A program made the position numbers and the translations under genes. A stretch of 64,000 bases of DNA. Source: Epiperipatus broadwayi (Eukaryota; Onychophora; Udeonychophora; Euonychophora; Peripatidae). The stretch covers positions 8,013,194 to 8,077,193 of the forward strand of contig JAQFVV010012420.1 in NCBI GenBank assembly GCA_028023455.1. Direction: 5' to 3'. The notes below the pieces were generated by a model. It searched no databases. It had not been told where the DNA came from and was given only the letters and a program-made list of their open reading frames with translations. Below, piece after piece: positions 1-11,760 of the stretch; position 1 is the first letter of the stretch, and every line of letters starts with the position of its first letter.

Positions 1-1234
1 ATTGAGTATACAGTACAATTAACTTAGTCTCCAAATTCAATAAAAAGGAAGAGAAATAATACAAACAAAATAGAATCACAGATATGTAGTTATATCATAG
101 AAATAAAATAACCACAAACAATCTGTAAGGTCAAAACCAAAAAATGTCATGACAAAAATAGCAGGAAATAATAACAGAAGATGTGGTCATTATAATTTCA
201 ACAATAAATAAGAAGCCTAAAATAAATAAATTTGAAGAGAATGGTAAAAGAAAATAATAATCTTCTAAATGTGTAACTCAGTGAAATAAAAGCTAACAAG
301 AATAGATTCAGTACGTGATACGATATGTAATTGGGAAGATCTATTATCCCACACATGTCAGTGACAATAATAAATTAAATGACGCAAAACTTTATTTATC
401 TCAGCAAGTTTACGTCTCTATACTGAAGATATTTACAAATGAATAAACTAAATAATAATAAACAATTATATAGCAACAAGAATTATCACATCTTTGGGAC
501 ATATATTTGAATTATGTCTGCAGAAAATATTTTAACACATTGCGAATATATATATAGTTCATTAATTTGAAGTTGCCTTAATTCTTATATTTTAAAGTCC
601 ATATACGAGTATCCTTAACTCTTAGTTATATACCATTAATGCTAGCATGTATACTGCTTTAACTTTAGCACTGACATTTCCCCTTTAAGGAAATGCATTA
701 TCAACTTAACAACTTTTTACTGTCATTATTTACACTCTCAGTTCATCTTTTTATTAGTAACACTAATTAGCATAATTAGTATTCAATTTCTTTTAACAAC
801 AAAGGTTTCTAGAGAATTCTAATTTTCAGGGAGAAGAAAATACAAAACACTGTCTGTACATATTATACAGATCATATAATAAATTGTATTTACATAATAT
901 ATAGACAATCCATATCTCCTTCACTCTAGAAAATAGACTTTAAAATTTCAGATTTTCTACAATCTATAATACCTGGGAGTAGATATATTTCTTCTCATAT
1001 CTCAATCTATGTGTAAATGTTTATTCTTGAATTTTTAGTAATCGATTACCATGACTTAGATCTGCAATATCTTTGTTCATCATGACATCAGCTTCATTAT
1101 CCTCAATGGATGGTTCCCCATTTTGCTCAATTGAGGAGGTATCTCTATACTTTTCATGTATTATAGTTGATTATTGTGATTGGCTACTTCAGGTTTACAG
1201 TTCATCATATTTGATGTATCAGAGAAATTCTCAC
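1..1234. other. A+T-rich stretch without a recognised gene
   Basis: No convincing reading frame, RNA gene or repeat boundary is visible. The last part lies directly beyond the 3' end of the antisense gypsy pol fragment, so it may contain that element's 3' untranslated region or LTR, but I see no second copy in the window that would prove it. Confidence 0.4.
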
Positions 1235-2540
1235 ATAAGTGGTTTATATGTCTACTGGCATACAATGTGTTTTCTAGTTGAAACACTCTTATAACCTCTG
1301 ATATGATTTCCACAATTGTACCTGGGATCCATTTTTTTATAACATCTCAGATCCATACAATCTTTCCAACTTAAAAATATTATGAAGTTTGCATTATAAG
1401 TTTCTTTGTCCAAAATATTTTCTATGGTTGCCTTTTTGTACAGTAACAGTTTCAACAAATTAGTAACATTTTCATCTAAATAACCAATTGTAAAGGCATT
1501 TTACTATTTGAGATGCTCAGAGTAAAATATTTATAGAACATAACTTCTACCAGCACATCCTGTATATCCTTACATATTATTTTTTTAAAGCAGACATTAA
1601 ACTTTGAACAGCTTTTTCAGAAATGATTCTATTTGATGGTGAATGATAGGGCAAAATGAAAAAATTATGTATCCTTTTATTTGCTAAATATTTTCCAAAA
1701 TCAGCAGATGTAAATCCTGTTCTATTATCAAATACCTGATCTCAGGATAGCCATGAGTAGTGAAAAATTCCTAGAGAGTTTTAATTATACAATCACTATT
1801 AATGATTTTTACAAACTTATAATCGGTCCAAAGGGAATATAAATCCACTACTATTAAATATAGGTAACTATTCATAGGTTCAGAAAAATCTATATGAATG
1901 CATTGCCATGGGTTTCTAACTTCTGTTCACAATTTATATTATTTCCTTGATAAATCAGCTGTTGATTGATACTTGCTACAAGCTTTTATTATAATCTGTT
2001 CTATTTTTGATTTAAATCAGGCCATCAAACATACAATTGTGACAAAGTCTTCATTTCTGGATTTCCATGGTGTAATAGCTTAAGCATTTGCTTACAACTT
2101 CCGTTAGTATTAGCATGTAGTCAATCATGAAGATACATTCATTGTAGACAGACAAACTTTGGTGGGCATTCCGAATCAACTTGGTGATGCAGCTTGGTCA
2201 TTATTTGGCCATCCAAAATGAATCCAATTTTTTACTTTTATATATCTATAGTCTCTATTAGTCTATTCTGCTACTTTGGCACTATTCAGATTTTTTAAAT
2301 TTACTACATCTAATAAATTTACTTTTAGAAACTGTTGCTTGGCCATACTTTTCAAGGTAAATGAGATAAAGTGTCTGCATATCTAATCTTCTTACCCAAC
2401 TTGAACATTAAATCATATTCATAGGCATCTAAAATTTTAATCCCATTTTAATAGCCTCTGGGTTGTGTATTCAGTTTTAATTTTTTGCAGAAAATTACAA
2501 TTAAAGGACAAATGGTCAGTATATTGTGTCCATTAGGCAT
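1235..2540 (-). pseudogene. Ty3/gypsy pol relic: RNase H end, integrase, C-terminal domain
   Basis: Read on the minus strand in several frames. Near 2350-2420 a frame gives AYEYDLMFKLGKKIRYADTL and then SHLP, the usual end of a gypsy RNase H domain (family form AYDY..KYRPGKEN.NADALSRLP). Near 2000-2200 LHHGNPEMK and WPDL match the integrase zinc-binding region. Near 1760-1920 PWQCIHIDFSEP followed by YLIVVDLYS matches the integrase core around its first aspartate. Near 1260-1340 IKKWIPGTIVE and later ASRHINHL match the C-terminal module. Domain order along the minus strand is therefore RNase H, integrase, C-terminal module. Stops and frameshifts throughout show it is dead. It lies head to head with a sense RT fragment at 2629, which suggests inversion or two separate insertions. 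Confidence 0.75.
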
Positions 2541-2628
2541 ATGCCTGAAAATAATCCAAAAAGTTCAATTGGAAGTATTCAAACAAAGAATAGCTGAATT
2601 AAAAATATGATCAGTAGTTGTAAAAATA

Positions 2629-2870
2629 GTGAAGGATATACAAAGTAGTCTTAAAATCATGAGAGGTTTCATATGCTTTAAAGCCAAAATTGAAAAGATG
2701 ATTGCAAATATGGTTAAAAAAGGACAGTTATCACATGGAAGACTACTCATGAGTAACTCCAGTATCATTAAAAAGAATGCAACAATTTGTCTTTGCAGAG
2801 ACTACAGAGTTACATTTAATAAATATATTAACAAAGGTGCTTATCTTATTGACTGCATCAACTACTATGT
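2629..2870 (+). pseudogene. Ty3/gypsy reverse transcriptase fragment (fingers region)
   Basis: The translation contains IEKMIANMVKKGQLSHG and, further on, ICLCRDYRVTFNKYINKGAY. These match the N-terminal part of gypsy reverse transcriptase (family form: ..I.RM...GI.......PIV.V.KK.G..RICGDYR.TLN). Only this part survives. At about 2860 the RT homology stops and runs straight into LTR-like sequence, so most of pol is missing. The fragment probably belongs to an internally deleted relative of the element at 3470-6117. Frame and motif order support the assignment; no active-site segment is included. Confidence 0.65.
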
Positions 2871-3312
2871 ACAAAGGGGGGTTCCAAACTGTATAAAAAT
2901 AACCAGATGCATTCTAGTGGCAACAGAACAGCATTTATAGAATTGTGTGAGCAGCAATTGTACAATCTTGTAAGCAGAAAATATGTATGCTCTACTCATT
3001 GTAGTCAGTGAAATGGTTAAAGACTGATATTACAAATAGGATTAGACTATCTGTATGTTAAAACCAAAGTAAATGGATACACAATGATAATTAGACTTGT
3101 TTACAATGTTTGTGCATATGAACAGTTTATCATGCGGCTAATTATTAAAATTGCTTAAAGGAGCTAAAGTGATTTCACTCGTTTTATTATTCTTTACTTT
3201 ATTAGCAAGTGAATAAATTTGTTTTTATTATTCCAGTTAGTGTTTGTTTTTCCTTAAATTATTGCAGATGCATATACAGCTGGCAAACATAAATTTTACC
3301 TCTGTATGTAGC
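2860..3312 (+). repeat. LTR-like repeat, copy 1 (upstream)
   Basis: This stretch matches, in order and orientation, two separated pieces downstream: about 6343-6498 and 12201-12490. Shared landmarks are 'aactgtataaaaataa', 'gtcagtgaaatgg', 'aaaccaaagtaaatgga', 'gaacagtttatcatgc' and the terminal 'aacataaatttta'. A repeat flanking gag and pol relics in direct orientation is expected for an LTR pair. Its start is blurred because RT sequence abuts it near 2860; its end is judged only by where similarity to the downstream copy fades. Confidence 0.7.
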
Positions 3313-3469
3313 ATACTGATGCAGGTAGATAGCAGAATGATGCAAGCAAGTCAACAGTGGAATGGTGGTAGTTGTTAGTTTATGAAGCAAGAACGTGTTT
3401 AAGTTATTGTTGTTAGTTTATGAAGTAAGAACCTGTTTTAAGTTATTGTTGATAAATCATGGCAATGTT

Positions 3470-3935
3470 AAACAGCAATATTTGCGAGTTTGATATTAAC
3501 AAAATGTCATGGAAAGTTTATGTCAAATACAGTGAATATTATATGCTAATAAATAAAATTGAGAAAAATAGATCAAAATAGATACACTTTTGTTATTTGC
3601 TGCAAGGACATTTTACAAATTGCAAAAAAACTGTGTGACTCCAAGACTCCTGAGGACATTTCACATGAAGAGTTAAGAGAAATTATATGTATATTTCCAG
3701 CTGGCAACCATCTGCATTTTAGGATGAGAAGACAGCAGTATATAGCACTTTGTGCACTTATGAAACAATGCCAATTTGTCTGTTAGAAGACATGTTGCTG
3801 AATCAACTATTATTTGGTATGTCTGACCATAGCCTGAGAAAAACTTTGCTGAGTGAGCCAAATCTGAATTACAAGATAACTCTCAGAAAATGTGTGGCAC
3901 AGGAAGTAATGTTAGCAGAGGCATCAGAATTTTAG
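3470..3935 (+). pseudogene. Ty3/gypsy gag (capsid) relic
   Basis: The frame starting before 3559 contains LCDSKTPEDISHEEL, matching gypsy gag (form ..LC.P..P.D.SYEEL). It breaks near 3750, where the adjacent frame continues with LLEDMLLNQLLFGMSDHSLR and LLSEPNLNYKITL, the major homology-like region of the same protein (form ..LRDRLVCGI.D..IQ..LLSEPDLT...A). A one-base frameshift therefore separates the halves. A degraded pair of CX2C motifs follows at about 4027-4130 and probably represents the nucleocapsid knuckles. The product would have packaged the element's RNA; this copy cannot encode it. Confidence 0.7.
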
Positions 3936-4174
3936 ACTTCAATCAGAATTCAAAATAATTCAATTATTGCAAATAAAGCACAAGCTGTAGCAACAAGTTT
4001 GAAAATGGCAAAGGGAAGTTTGATCTGTTATTGCTGCAGTGTAAAAAGCCAAGTTAAGAAACTTTGAAAATTTAAAATGGAGAAATGTAATGTTTGTAAA
4101 ATTAAAGAATTTGTTTGCAGAACAAAGACAAGAATAGTGAAATGCAGTTAAGTCCAGATTTTAAATCATGGGGT

Positions 4175-5500
4175 AAACAGATTAAGAGGCAAAAAATCTG
4201 TTAACAAGATTGATGCCACAGATAATGACCATATTGTGTTAGATGTTACTATCTGTGAAAGGAAAATTATAAGGGAAGTGAACAGTGGTGCTGGCCTTTC
4301 TTTGTTATCATGTAAAGACTGGATAAAAATTAATAGCAGCAGTAAAAAAAAATACACACTTCAAAATATGCAGGTAATAGCAATGTGAATGAAAATAGAA
4401 TTGACATATGTGGGAAAGTTAAACCATCTGTGAAAATTAATGGTAAAGCTATTGGATTACCATTTACACATTTTCAATAGTAATATAAGTCCTCTACTAG
4501 GAAGAAATTGGTTTCATCCATTGAAGATGGTTCAGTTGAAAACAGAAGTTAGAAAGATGTTTCCACATTTATTTAAGCCAGGATTAGCTGAATTAAAACC
4601 ACAGCCAGTAGATATTGAATTGTAAGTGATGCTCAGCCTGTAGTATACAAACAGTGTAAGGTTCCATTTGCCTTAAAATTCAAAGTTGAACAAATTATTA
4701 AGGATATGATGAATAAATGGGTTTCAACTACAAAGGATGAGATCATTAGATTGTGTGAAAATTATTGTGTTACACTTTATAAATTCACAAATAAAGAAGC
4801 ATATCCAGTCCCAAGTGTACACAGAGTTTTAGCATCATTTCAAAAGAGGGTATTTTTTGCAAAAATCGATTTAAAGTCAGCTTTTCATGAAATGTTACAG
4901 ACAGAACTGATGAATTGCTAATGATCAGTACTCATCTGGGACTTTGTAAGTGCAACAAATTGCCTTATGAGATTACAATTGCTCCAAATGTGTTTCAAGC
5001 AAAAATGGATGGTTTATTTCAAAGCATGAAAGGAGTTATTCCTTATTTAAATGATATTTCAATAACTGTTCAAACAGAGATTGAAGTGGAAACATGCATG
5101 TTAAATGTATGTGCGACACTTGATAAAGTTGAAGTTAGAATTAATCCCTCTATACATATACAGGCTATGAGTAAAATTAAATTTCTGGGCCATGTAATAA
5201 ACCAGAAAGTAAAATATCCTAATTTTAGATAAAGTTAAAATTGTTAAAAATACTCCAAAGCTTAAGAACATAAAAGATTTACAGGCTTTTCTAGATTGCT
5301 CAACTTTTTAAAGAGTTTCCTGAAAAAGGAAGTCACACATCCATACACCATTGTATGAGTTACTGTGTAAAGGACAGTGCTAGAAATGGACTAAAGAGCA
5401 TGATTTAGCTTTTTAGAAAAAAAAGATTGTAAATACTAATTTTGATATTGAAAAGTTTAAAAAAGGGCAATCTAATGTGAAGTCATGTCATTTTAAAAAG
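4175..5500 (+). pseudogene. Ty3/gypsy pol relic: protease and reverse transcriptase
   Basis: Near 4260-4330 EVNSGAGLSLLS resembles the retroelement aspartic protease loop, but the catalytic aspartate codon is asparagine (4281-4283). From about 4640 to 5230 come the RT blocks AYPVPSVHRVL, FFAKIDLKSAFHEML, LPYEITIAPNVFQAKMDGLF and PYLNDISIT. The normal YXDD box reads YLND, so the first catalytic aspartate is again asparagine (5050-5052). The palm carries a frameshift near 4915. After 5230 traces such as IVKNTPKLKNIKDLQAFL continue into the thumb region with more breaks. RNase H and integrase are not recognisable before the tandem duplication at 5599. It lies between the two LTR-like repeats and in the same orientation as them. 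Confidence 0.75.
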
Positions 5501-5598
5501 AAAATGTTTTCCTGCTGTTGTCGTGAAAGTTCTAAAAATATTTGAGTAGTTACACTGAATAATTGAAAAATTCTGAAGAGACACATCAATCATTTACA

Positions 5599-6117
5599 AT
5601 TTCAATAGAATGAAATAATAAATGTAGATAATGCTCAAATTATGTTACCCAATGAACTGTGGACTTCTAATGAAACAGCCCATGCTTTCATCTCTTCAGA
5701 ATTGCAAATGAACACTCATAGCTAACAAGCTGATCAACTAAATCTAGTGAGAATAAGTACACAGGAAGTTGATCAGATGATACAACCATATCCAGTGGAT
5801 GTAATGGATAATCAAGAGGAAGAAAGAGATTTACCTCCCACCAGATTTCAATGATAACAATGAAATAATAAATGTAGATAAACGCTCAAATTATGTTACC
5901 CATTGAACTGTGGACTTCTAATGAAAAAGCCCATGCTTTCATCTCTTCAGAATTGCAAATGAACACTCATAGCTAAAAAAACTGATCAACTAAGTCTAGT
6001 GAGAACAAGTACACAGGAAGTTGATCAGATGATGCAACCAGATCTAGTGGATGTAATGGATAATCAAGAGGAAGAAAGAGAGGAAGAAAGAGATTTACCT
6101 CACACCAGATTTCAATG
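5599..6117 (+). repeat. Tandem duplication of a ~255-bp unit
   Basis: Two consecutive near-identical units, about 5599-5850 and 5851-6117. Both contain 'atgaaataataaatgtaga', 'gtggacttctaatgaaa', 'catgctttcatctcttcag', 'aggaagttgatcagatgat' and 'ggataatcaagaggaagaaa'. The second unit carries an additional duplication of 'gaagaaagag'. It sits between pol remnants and the polypurine tract, so it probably represents the 3' end of the gypsy coding region or its untranslated tail. Confidence 0.85.
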
Positions 6118-6164
6118 ACAACTAGATTGCAAGATTATTTTTGTAACTGGAAAGAGTATTTTCT

Positions 6165-6178
6165 AAAGTGGGGAAGGA
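6165..6178 (+). other. Candidate polypurine tract of the decayed gypsy element
   Basis: A purine run 'aaagtggggaagga' lies immediately before a TG at 6180, the expected position for plus-strand priming next to the 3' LTR. Supported only by composition and position. Confidence 0.45.
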
Positions 6179-6179
6179 A

Positions 6180-6498
6180 TGGATTGTTCTGTGTATTATA
6201 TGTATCGTAAGTAAAGTCTTGTATTTATATGTACAGACTATTAAAATTATTATCGGTATAAAATGTACTCTAGAAAATTAGCATAACGCTGAAAATCCAG
6301 ATTGATATTGAGCAAAATCTATATATGTAAATGAGTCCTACTACATGTTCTGAACTGTATAAAAATAATCAGATATGTTCTAGCAGCAGCAGAACAGCAA
6401 TTATACAATCGTGTGATAAGCATTGTAAACAGAAAATACAATGTGTGTGATACTCATTGTATCTGTCAGTGAAATGGTAAAAAAGACTAATATTAGAA
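6180..6498 (+). repeat. LTR-like repeat, copy 2, first part (interrupted by a LINE)
   Basis: From about 6343 this matches the upstream LTR-like copy (2880-3040), including 'aactgtataaaaataa' and 'gtcagtgaaatgg'. The part from 6180 to 6342 has no partner upstream, consistent with truncation of the upstream copy. Similarity stops at 6498, where LINE sequence begins, and resumes at 12201. Confidence 0.7.
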
Positions 6499-6869
6499 CC
6501 CTATATCTACCTTGTGTTCATTTACAATTGACAACCATTTCCCCCCTCTGTTTAATGAGTAGTTTGACTGTTTTATGGTTCATAGAGGGTTTTATTCTCT
6601 CTTAAGACTATTCATCTCACATTCAATTTCTTCTATCACTCAAAACTTCTTTATTAAGTTTATGTGTTGTTCCAGTTATTTAGGTCATTTCTAACAATCT
6701 TTTTTTATAACCTCCTCCCTCTGGGGTAATAAACTGCCTAAAATTCCACTCAATTTGTGCATTAGCCAAATTTGTTTCAGTTTTTAAATCAAATTCTTTA
6801 GTTTTCCATTTCAAAATTGTTTGTATAATTTTTATTTCTTCCAAACGGTTTAAAGATGGTCATTGCCAC

Positions 6870-8110
6870 TAGTGGCAAAAATCTAATTTACAACAACAAA
6901 TATCTTCAATTCCAAAAATTTTATTCAAATTGAATTTCAAACAAAACTCAACTAAAGACACCATCACCAAAAAACCTAATTCAACATCTCCATCTCCTTG
7001 CCCTCTGGATTTTCCTCCTTTACAGGCTGAGACTTGTCCTATCAAAGGTAAAAAGCAATCCAAAAAGAACAATTCAACCAATCACAATGTTTCTCCAAGT
7101 ATAATTGGGAACACTAAAAATTCCTCACCTACTGGGAAAAATATCAGCCTGCTATATTAAGTATAACTCAGAAACCTCCTCAACCATCTCTGAAAACTCC
7201 AAAAACTTAACACAAATCAATTACTCCAAAGTTGATGTTATTCATAATTCCACATTTCAATCTACTAGTACAACCAAGTCTGCCAACATCATCTCCACTA
7301 ATATCAGTCGCATTATGAAGCCATTCTTTATTAACCATCCTTCCATAGCTAGCTCCCTAAAACCAAAGCAAGTCATCGATATTTCCTATGCTCAGGCCGC
7401 ATCCAGCACCTTACCAAAAAATCCCAATATAACCACACCACAAACATGCCAAGCTGAGCACCTTCAAAGTCTGTGAGGCCTTGATGAGAACTTTCTTAAC
7501 AATCATCAATCAGTCACCCCAGAAACCATCATTCCTGATAAACTACTCACACCAGAGAATCACACTATGATCTTAGAACAATTTAACCACACAGTTCCAC
7601 TGCTTCTCCTCGAGGCACTTTATTGAATGTGGACTCCACAAATTCTCAGCACAGCAGTTCTATGACCTTATTAAACTCCACAATCTAAACAATAGTATAT
7701 ATAAAATTCTCACCCTTCCCAATGACTGCTGGCAGGCCTTCAAAAATATTCAAATTTTCAGACAATATGTTCCTGGTTGCAATAGACACCAATAGACCAT
7801 CCATACTTATGGGGTTCATCAAAAACTGTCACATAGGGATGGACAGCACCACTTATAGAAATATCTTGAGGCATTTGGAAAAGTGATCACATTTGAGATG
7901 GCTTCACCTTCACCAACATGATCTCATTTCAATTCTTTCTAAAAAAAGGTCTCTCCTGATAGTATTCTCACAGTAATAGCAGTGGATCTATCACCTTTGA
8001 TCATCTCAATTAAGGGGATCAGACCACAATGTTTCATCTGCAAAGACCACAACCACCTAATTCAGGACTGCCCTCTAAAGAAATGCAACTCTTGCCAGAA
8101 AAAGGTCTAA
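6870..8110 (+). pseudogene. LINE ORF1 relic with gag-like zinc knuckle
   Basis: The first half is Ser/Thr/Pro/Asn-rich and without recognisable domains. Near 8020-8110 one frame reads CFICKDHNHLIQDCPLKKC, a CX2CX4HX4C knuckle, followed by a further cysteine pair. In related LINEs this domain binds the element's own RNA and helps form the retrotransposition particle. Several frames must be combined to follow it, so no intact protein is encoded. The knuckle is the firm part; the extent upstream is inferred from the LINE start and the uniform composition. Confidence 0.55.
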
Positions 8111-8249
8111 ACCACATCTGTGCTTCATGCAGCTCCAACACATGCAAACTTCCTCTCTCAGCTTATTTCATCTCCTTCTGATGCTTCCTCAACCTTTTAG
8201 CATTCAGCCACTGTCATACCTTCCAGCTTCCAGGACCATCTGGGCCATG

Positions 8250-8369
8250 TAATTTCAAGTTCACTTGCAGCCCACCATTCCCTGGTACATAATTTCAAGT
8301 TCACTTGCAGCTCACCACTCCCTGGTACATAATTTCAAGTTCAGTTGCAGCCCATAACTCCCTGGTATA
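8250..8369 (+). repeat. Three tandem copies of a 40-bp unit inside the LINE
   Basis: Units 8250-8289, 8290-8329 and 8330-8369 each begin 'taatttcaagttca' and end 'ccctggta' plus two bases. They differ by a few substitutions. They lie between the zinc knuckle and the endonuclease. Forty is not a multiple of three, so a duplication step would shift the reading frame. Confidence 0.9.
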
Positions 8370-8897
8370 TCTATGCCACAAGACTCTTCCTCCTTGATGG
8401 ACATGTCCACTAATTCAAACTCAGAAATCAGCCTGAGTTACCAACTCTGACACTTCCACCACAAACAACAAACCTCAAAAGCATGCACATCCTAACCCAT
8501 TGAATAGTGACACCAACTCTGACAGGCAGAATCACATCATTGACCTTCCCAGTGAAACCATAATGGAATCTTTTCTTGGACCCAGGGCAAGTCTCAGACA
8601 CACAGAACATACAAGGAAAAAAGAGTACTTTCAGCGAAGAATACTTTAGTTGCAACCTGGGCCTCATCAGCCTCTTCCCTTGGGCCTCATCAGCCTCTTC
8701 CCTTTGCACTCTCACCATCCCCTGTGAAATTTTTCTCGAACAGTGGTTCATCAAGTAACATCAAGGAATTGTGCAATTCTGGCAGAAGAACCATGTACCT
8801 CACCTCTTTCCTAGCCAAGTTCATTCCCTCACACTATAAAATTTCCACTTTCCTGCTGTTTCTCTGGACTCTATGTCCATCTTGAAGTCAGCATGTT

Positions 8898-9600
8898 TAT
8901 CTCTGTTGTTGGTTTAAACATTTGGGACCTAAATTCAATCAAAAGGCCCTTCCCTCACAAATGCTGGTTTGAACTTAACTCTCCCAATATCCTCTTCCTT
9001 GCTGAAACTACTCTCCACTCATTTTAACCATGTCTGCTGGAGGAGTCACCATCCTCATTAATATTCACTCATTTTAACCATGTCTTCTGGAGGAATCACC
9101 ATCCTCATTAATAAACATTCACTCATTTTAACCATGTCTGCTGGAGGAGTCACCATCCTCATTAATAAACATTCCTCCATCACCTTTTCTATTCTACATC
9201 TTGACACTCACTCGATTATCTTAGAGGTGCAATTTGGGTGCTTCAGACATTTTGATTTATTTATATCTGCCCTCCAATGACACCCTCATTAAATCTATTA
9301 TTCATCTAATCAACTACATCACAGCTGCCATCTCCATTCCCTTTCTTTTTCTGGGTGATTTCAACATGGGATACCAGTTCCTCACACACAATAATGTGTG
9401 GCTGGGTTTTTTTCCCAGACCACATCTACCCTTTCTATACCCATAAGCATCAGACTCTCATTGATTTAACATTCTACTCTCCTGATCTTGATTTCATGAT
9501 TAAATCAGCCCAACTTCACACCATACCTTTCTCAGATCAATCACAAAGCATTACAACTTTCTCCTGACATTGACTCCATACCTCCAGCAAACTTTGGCCT
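8898..9600 (+). pseudogene. LINE apurinic/apyrimidinic-type endonuclease relic
   Basis: Near 8900-9010 a frame gives LNIWDLNSIKR and NILFLAETTLHS, matching the start of APE-type LINE endonucleases (N...L..KR......D.L.L.ET). Near 9320-9370 FLFLGDFNMG contains the conserved GDFN motif, and TLIDLTFYSPDL follows at about 9450. This enzyme nicks target DNA to start target-primed reverse transcription. The domain is damaged by a threefold tandem duplication of 18 codons at 9016-9173 and by frame changes around 9360-9400. Confidence 0.65.
9016..9173 (+). repeat. Threefold tandem repeat (50, 54 and 54 bp) inside the endonuclease
   Basis: Copies at 9016-9065, 9066-9119 and 9120-9173 each start 'cactcattttaaccatgtct'. 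The unit of 54 bp keeps the reading frame and encodes a peptide containing AGGVTILINK, itself part of the endonuclease fold. The first copy lacks four bases at its end. Confidence 0.9.
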
Positions 9601-10059
9601 CAGAAGAACAATACTATTTCTCAACAAACAAAATGCACCAATAGCACTGCTTTCAGAAATTTACCTATACCTTCATAAAATCAATATCCTTTAAATGGAG
9701 TCCCATCTCTGCATAGATAACATTTGTGGAAATCCTGCAAGCTGTCATCCACAAATACATCTGAAATTCCTGAGGGCCACTCAAATTGCTAGCTGCAATG
9801 GACAAAGTGCCTTGGCTGAGACATCTCATTAAACATACCTAGAGATATGTGGGGAATCAGCATTGTTGGACCAGAAGTTACCTGGGGTGGACTCTTGGTA
9901 CACACAGGAAGCAAACCACCCCCTTGTCCATCATGGTCAGCAACAAATCCTACATAGGTAAAGAATTTCTCCTTTTGAGAAATCATTACAAGCACATGCT
10001 CCTCAAGGCTGACATTCTTCCTTTCACTATATCAACCTCAAATGTCAATTCTGATCCTG

Positions 10060-11080
10060 GCATCACTCAGGTCATGCTACTTAACAAATTGAAAAGTTTA
10101 CCTGAGCATGTCCACCCTGGTCCTCATGCTATTCCCAAGTTCCACCTTCATTTCAGTCAGTTCACCAGCCCCATCACCCTTAACATGATTAACAAACTGG
10201 TTTCAGGCATTTACATCAAGGGTCAGTTGCATTGATCTCTCCCTTAAGAAATATCAGCCACCCACTGAACTCAAGTCTTAGGTTCATTTCAATGACCCCG
10301 AAGCCCATAAAACTTATTGAATCTATTATCAGTCACTAGAACAAATTCATACTCCCTCCACTTTCAACCTGTTTGGTTGTAAGGGCTGCTCCACTCTTGG
10401 GGCTGCCACACTCTTTAAGATGGATCACCAATCATGTAAGGCAGTCTCATAGTGGTAGGCCCATTGCTGTCCAGCTGGACATCCAGGCAGATCTCAACTG
10501 TCAGGATCAACCTGCTCTTTGGCATCCTTAGGGACCTTAACCTTCCAGAGACCCTCCTATCATCCTCCACAATCTCCTGTCCAACAGAAAAATCCATTAC
10601 CCTTGATGAGGTTTCCCCCAGCTTCACACCTAATGTATCCATTCCTCAGGGCTCTCTGCTGAGCACATTGCTGTTCACTGCATTTCTGAATCTCCTCTTG
10701 CTCATGCTGGAACATGATCTCTTGGAATCCTCATTCCTGGGCTGGGCAAAAGCATCAGATCTTGCTTACATAGACAATATCACCATCTTCCTTCCCTTAG
10801 TCAATTTCCCCAAGCTTCTAAAGAATCTAACCTGGTACACTGAAACACACAGGCTGGAATTTAGCAGTGACAAATCAGTGGCCTGGCAACTTTCTTCCAG
10901 TAAACAAATCCCTTCCACCTTCAACCCCAAGCCACACAACTTCCTCAAATTCCCCCTTTTGTTATCTCCCAAGAGCATAGGGTTCAGGTCCAAACTGCAT
11001 TGTATCAAAACATATCCACCCTCAGCACTATCACAGGCATCTACCTCTCCCTTTATGGGAAAGTCACCCTAAATCTTCTA
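10060..11080 (+). pseudogene. LINE reverse transcriptase relic
   Basis: The longest open part, 10452-11072, contains VSIPQGSLLSTLLFTAFLN, matching the LINE RT block (GVPQGS.LSP.LF..F.N). Next comes LAYIDNITIF, where the FADD/YADD active-site box reads YIDN (10767-10778), so the second aspartate is replaced by asparagine. TETHRLEFSSDKSVAW follows, the usual LINE thumb-side block. Upstream, at 10075-10140, a frame with LLNKLKSLPEHVHPGPHAIP fits the N-terminal RT block. Stops between 10230 and 10450 separate the parts. Confidence 0.7.
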
Positions 11081-11599
11081 GTGTTTCCCAAGATAGCATA
11101 TTATCTCCATATCATTCTACCTACACTCCTTTATATCCAAAATCAATGCCTTTTGCACTTGTTTTCTCTGGGGAAGAAAGATGGTCACCATCCATCTAAA
11201 AAGAACTTGGCTTTCCTAAAAACCTCAATTGGCTGGGCCTGCACTCCATCAACACTCTTCTGATGCAGAGAACTCATATTATACTCATGCTCACAAGTCA
11301 CTTTCCTGCTGATATTGTGCAAATCATCACTCCCACTGACACTCCTCCTCCTAATGGCAGGCCCAGGTCATGAACCTCTCATTGCCAACATCCCACAAAA
11401 GGCTGGCTTTGCTATACCTTCCATCTGTGGCAAATTAAAGTACTGGGAAGTTTTTCAATCAGACCATAGATTCCTCCATTATCTCCCCTACATTCCTCAA
11501 ACTTACCAATACTCAATTAATCCACAAATTCAAAAGGTGATCCCTCAAGACAAAATTCCTTGATTTCCTCAAAATTAACCATCACTCTCTTCCCACCAA

Positions 11600-11760
11600 T
11601 CAATTTTTGGTCAGCCATAGGAGTTTCACCAAGATCTCTCCCCTATGCCAGCTCTGTAAAACCGATAATGAAACCTTCCAGCACTTCCTTTTTGCCTGGA
11701 GTAAGACATATCAACTCTTGCCTTGCACAGGAACACCATCTTCAATATCCAGGATCCATA
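11600..11760 (+). pseudogene. LINE C-terminal zinc-ribbon-like domain
   Basis: The frame starting at 11607 reads LCQLCKTDNETFQHFLFAW, matching the CX2C...E...H....C module (zf-RVT type) that follows reverse transcriptase in many L1-like LINEs. The last cysteine is tryptophan here. Position, about 600 bp after the RT domain, agrees with the family. Confidence 0.65.
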
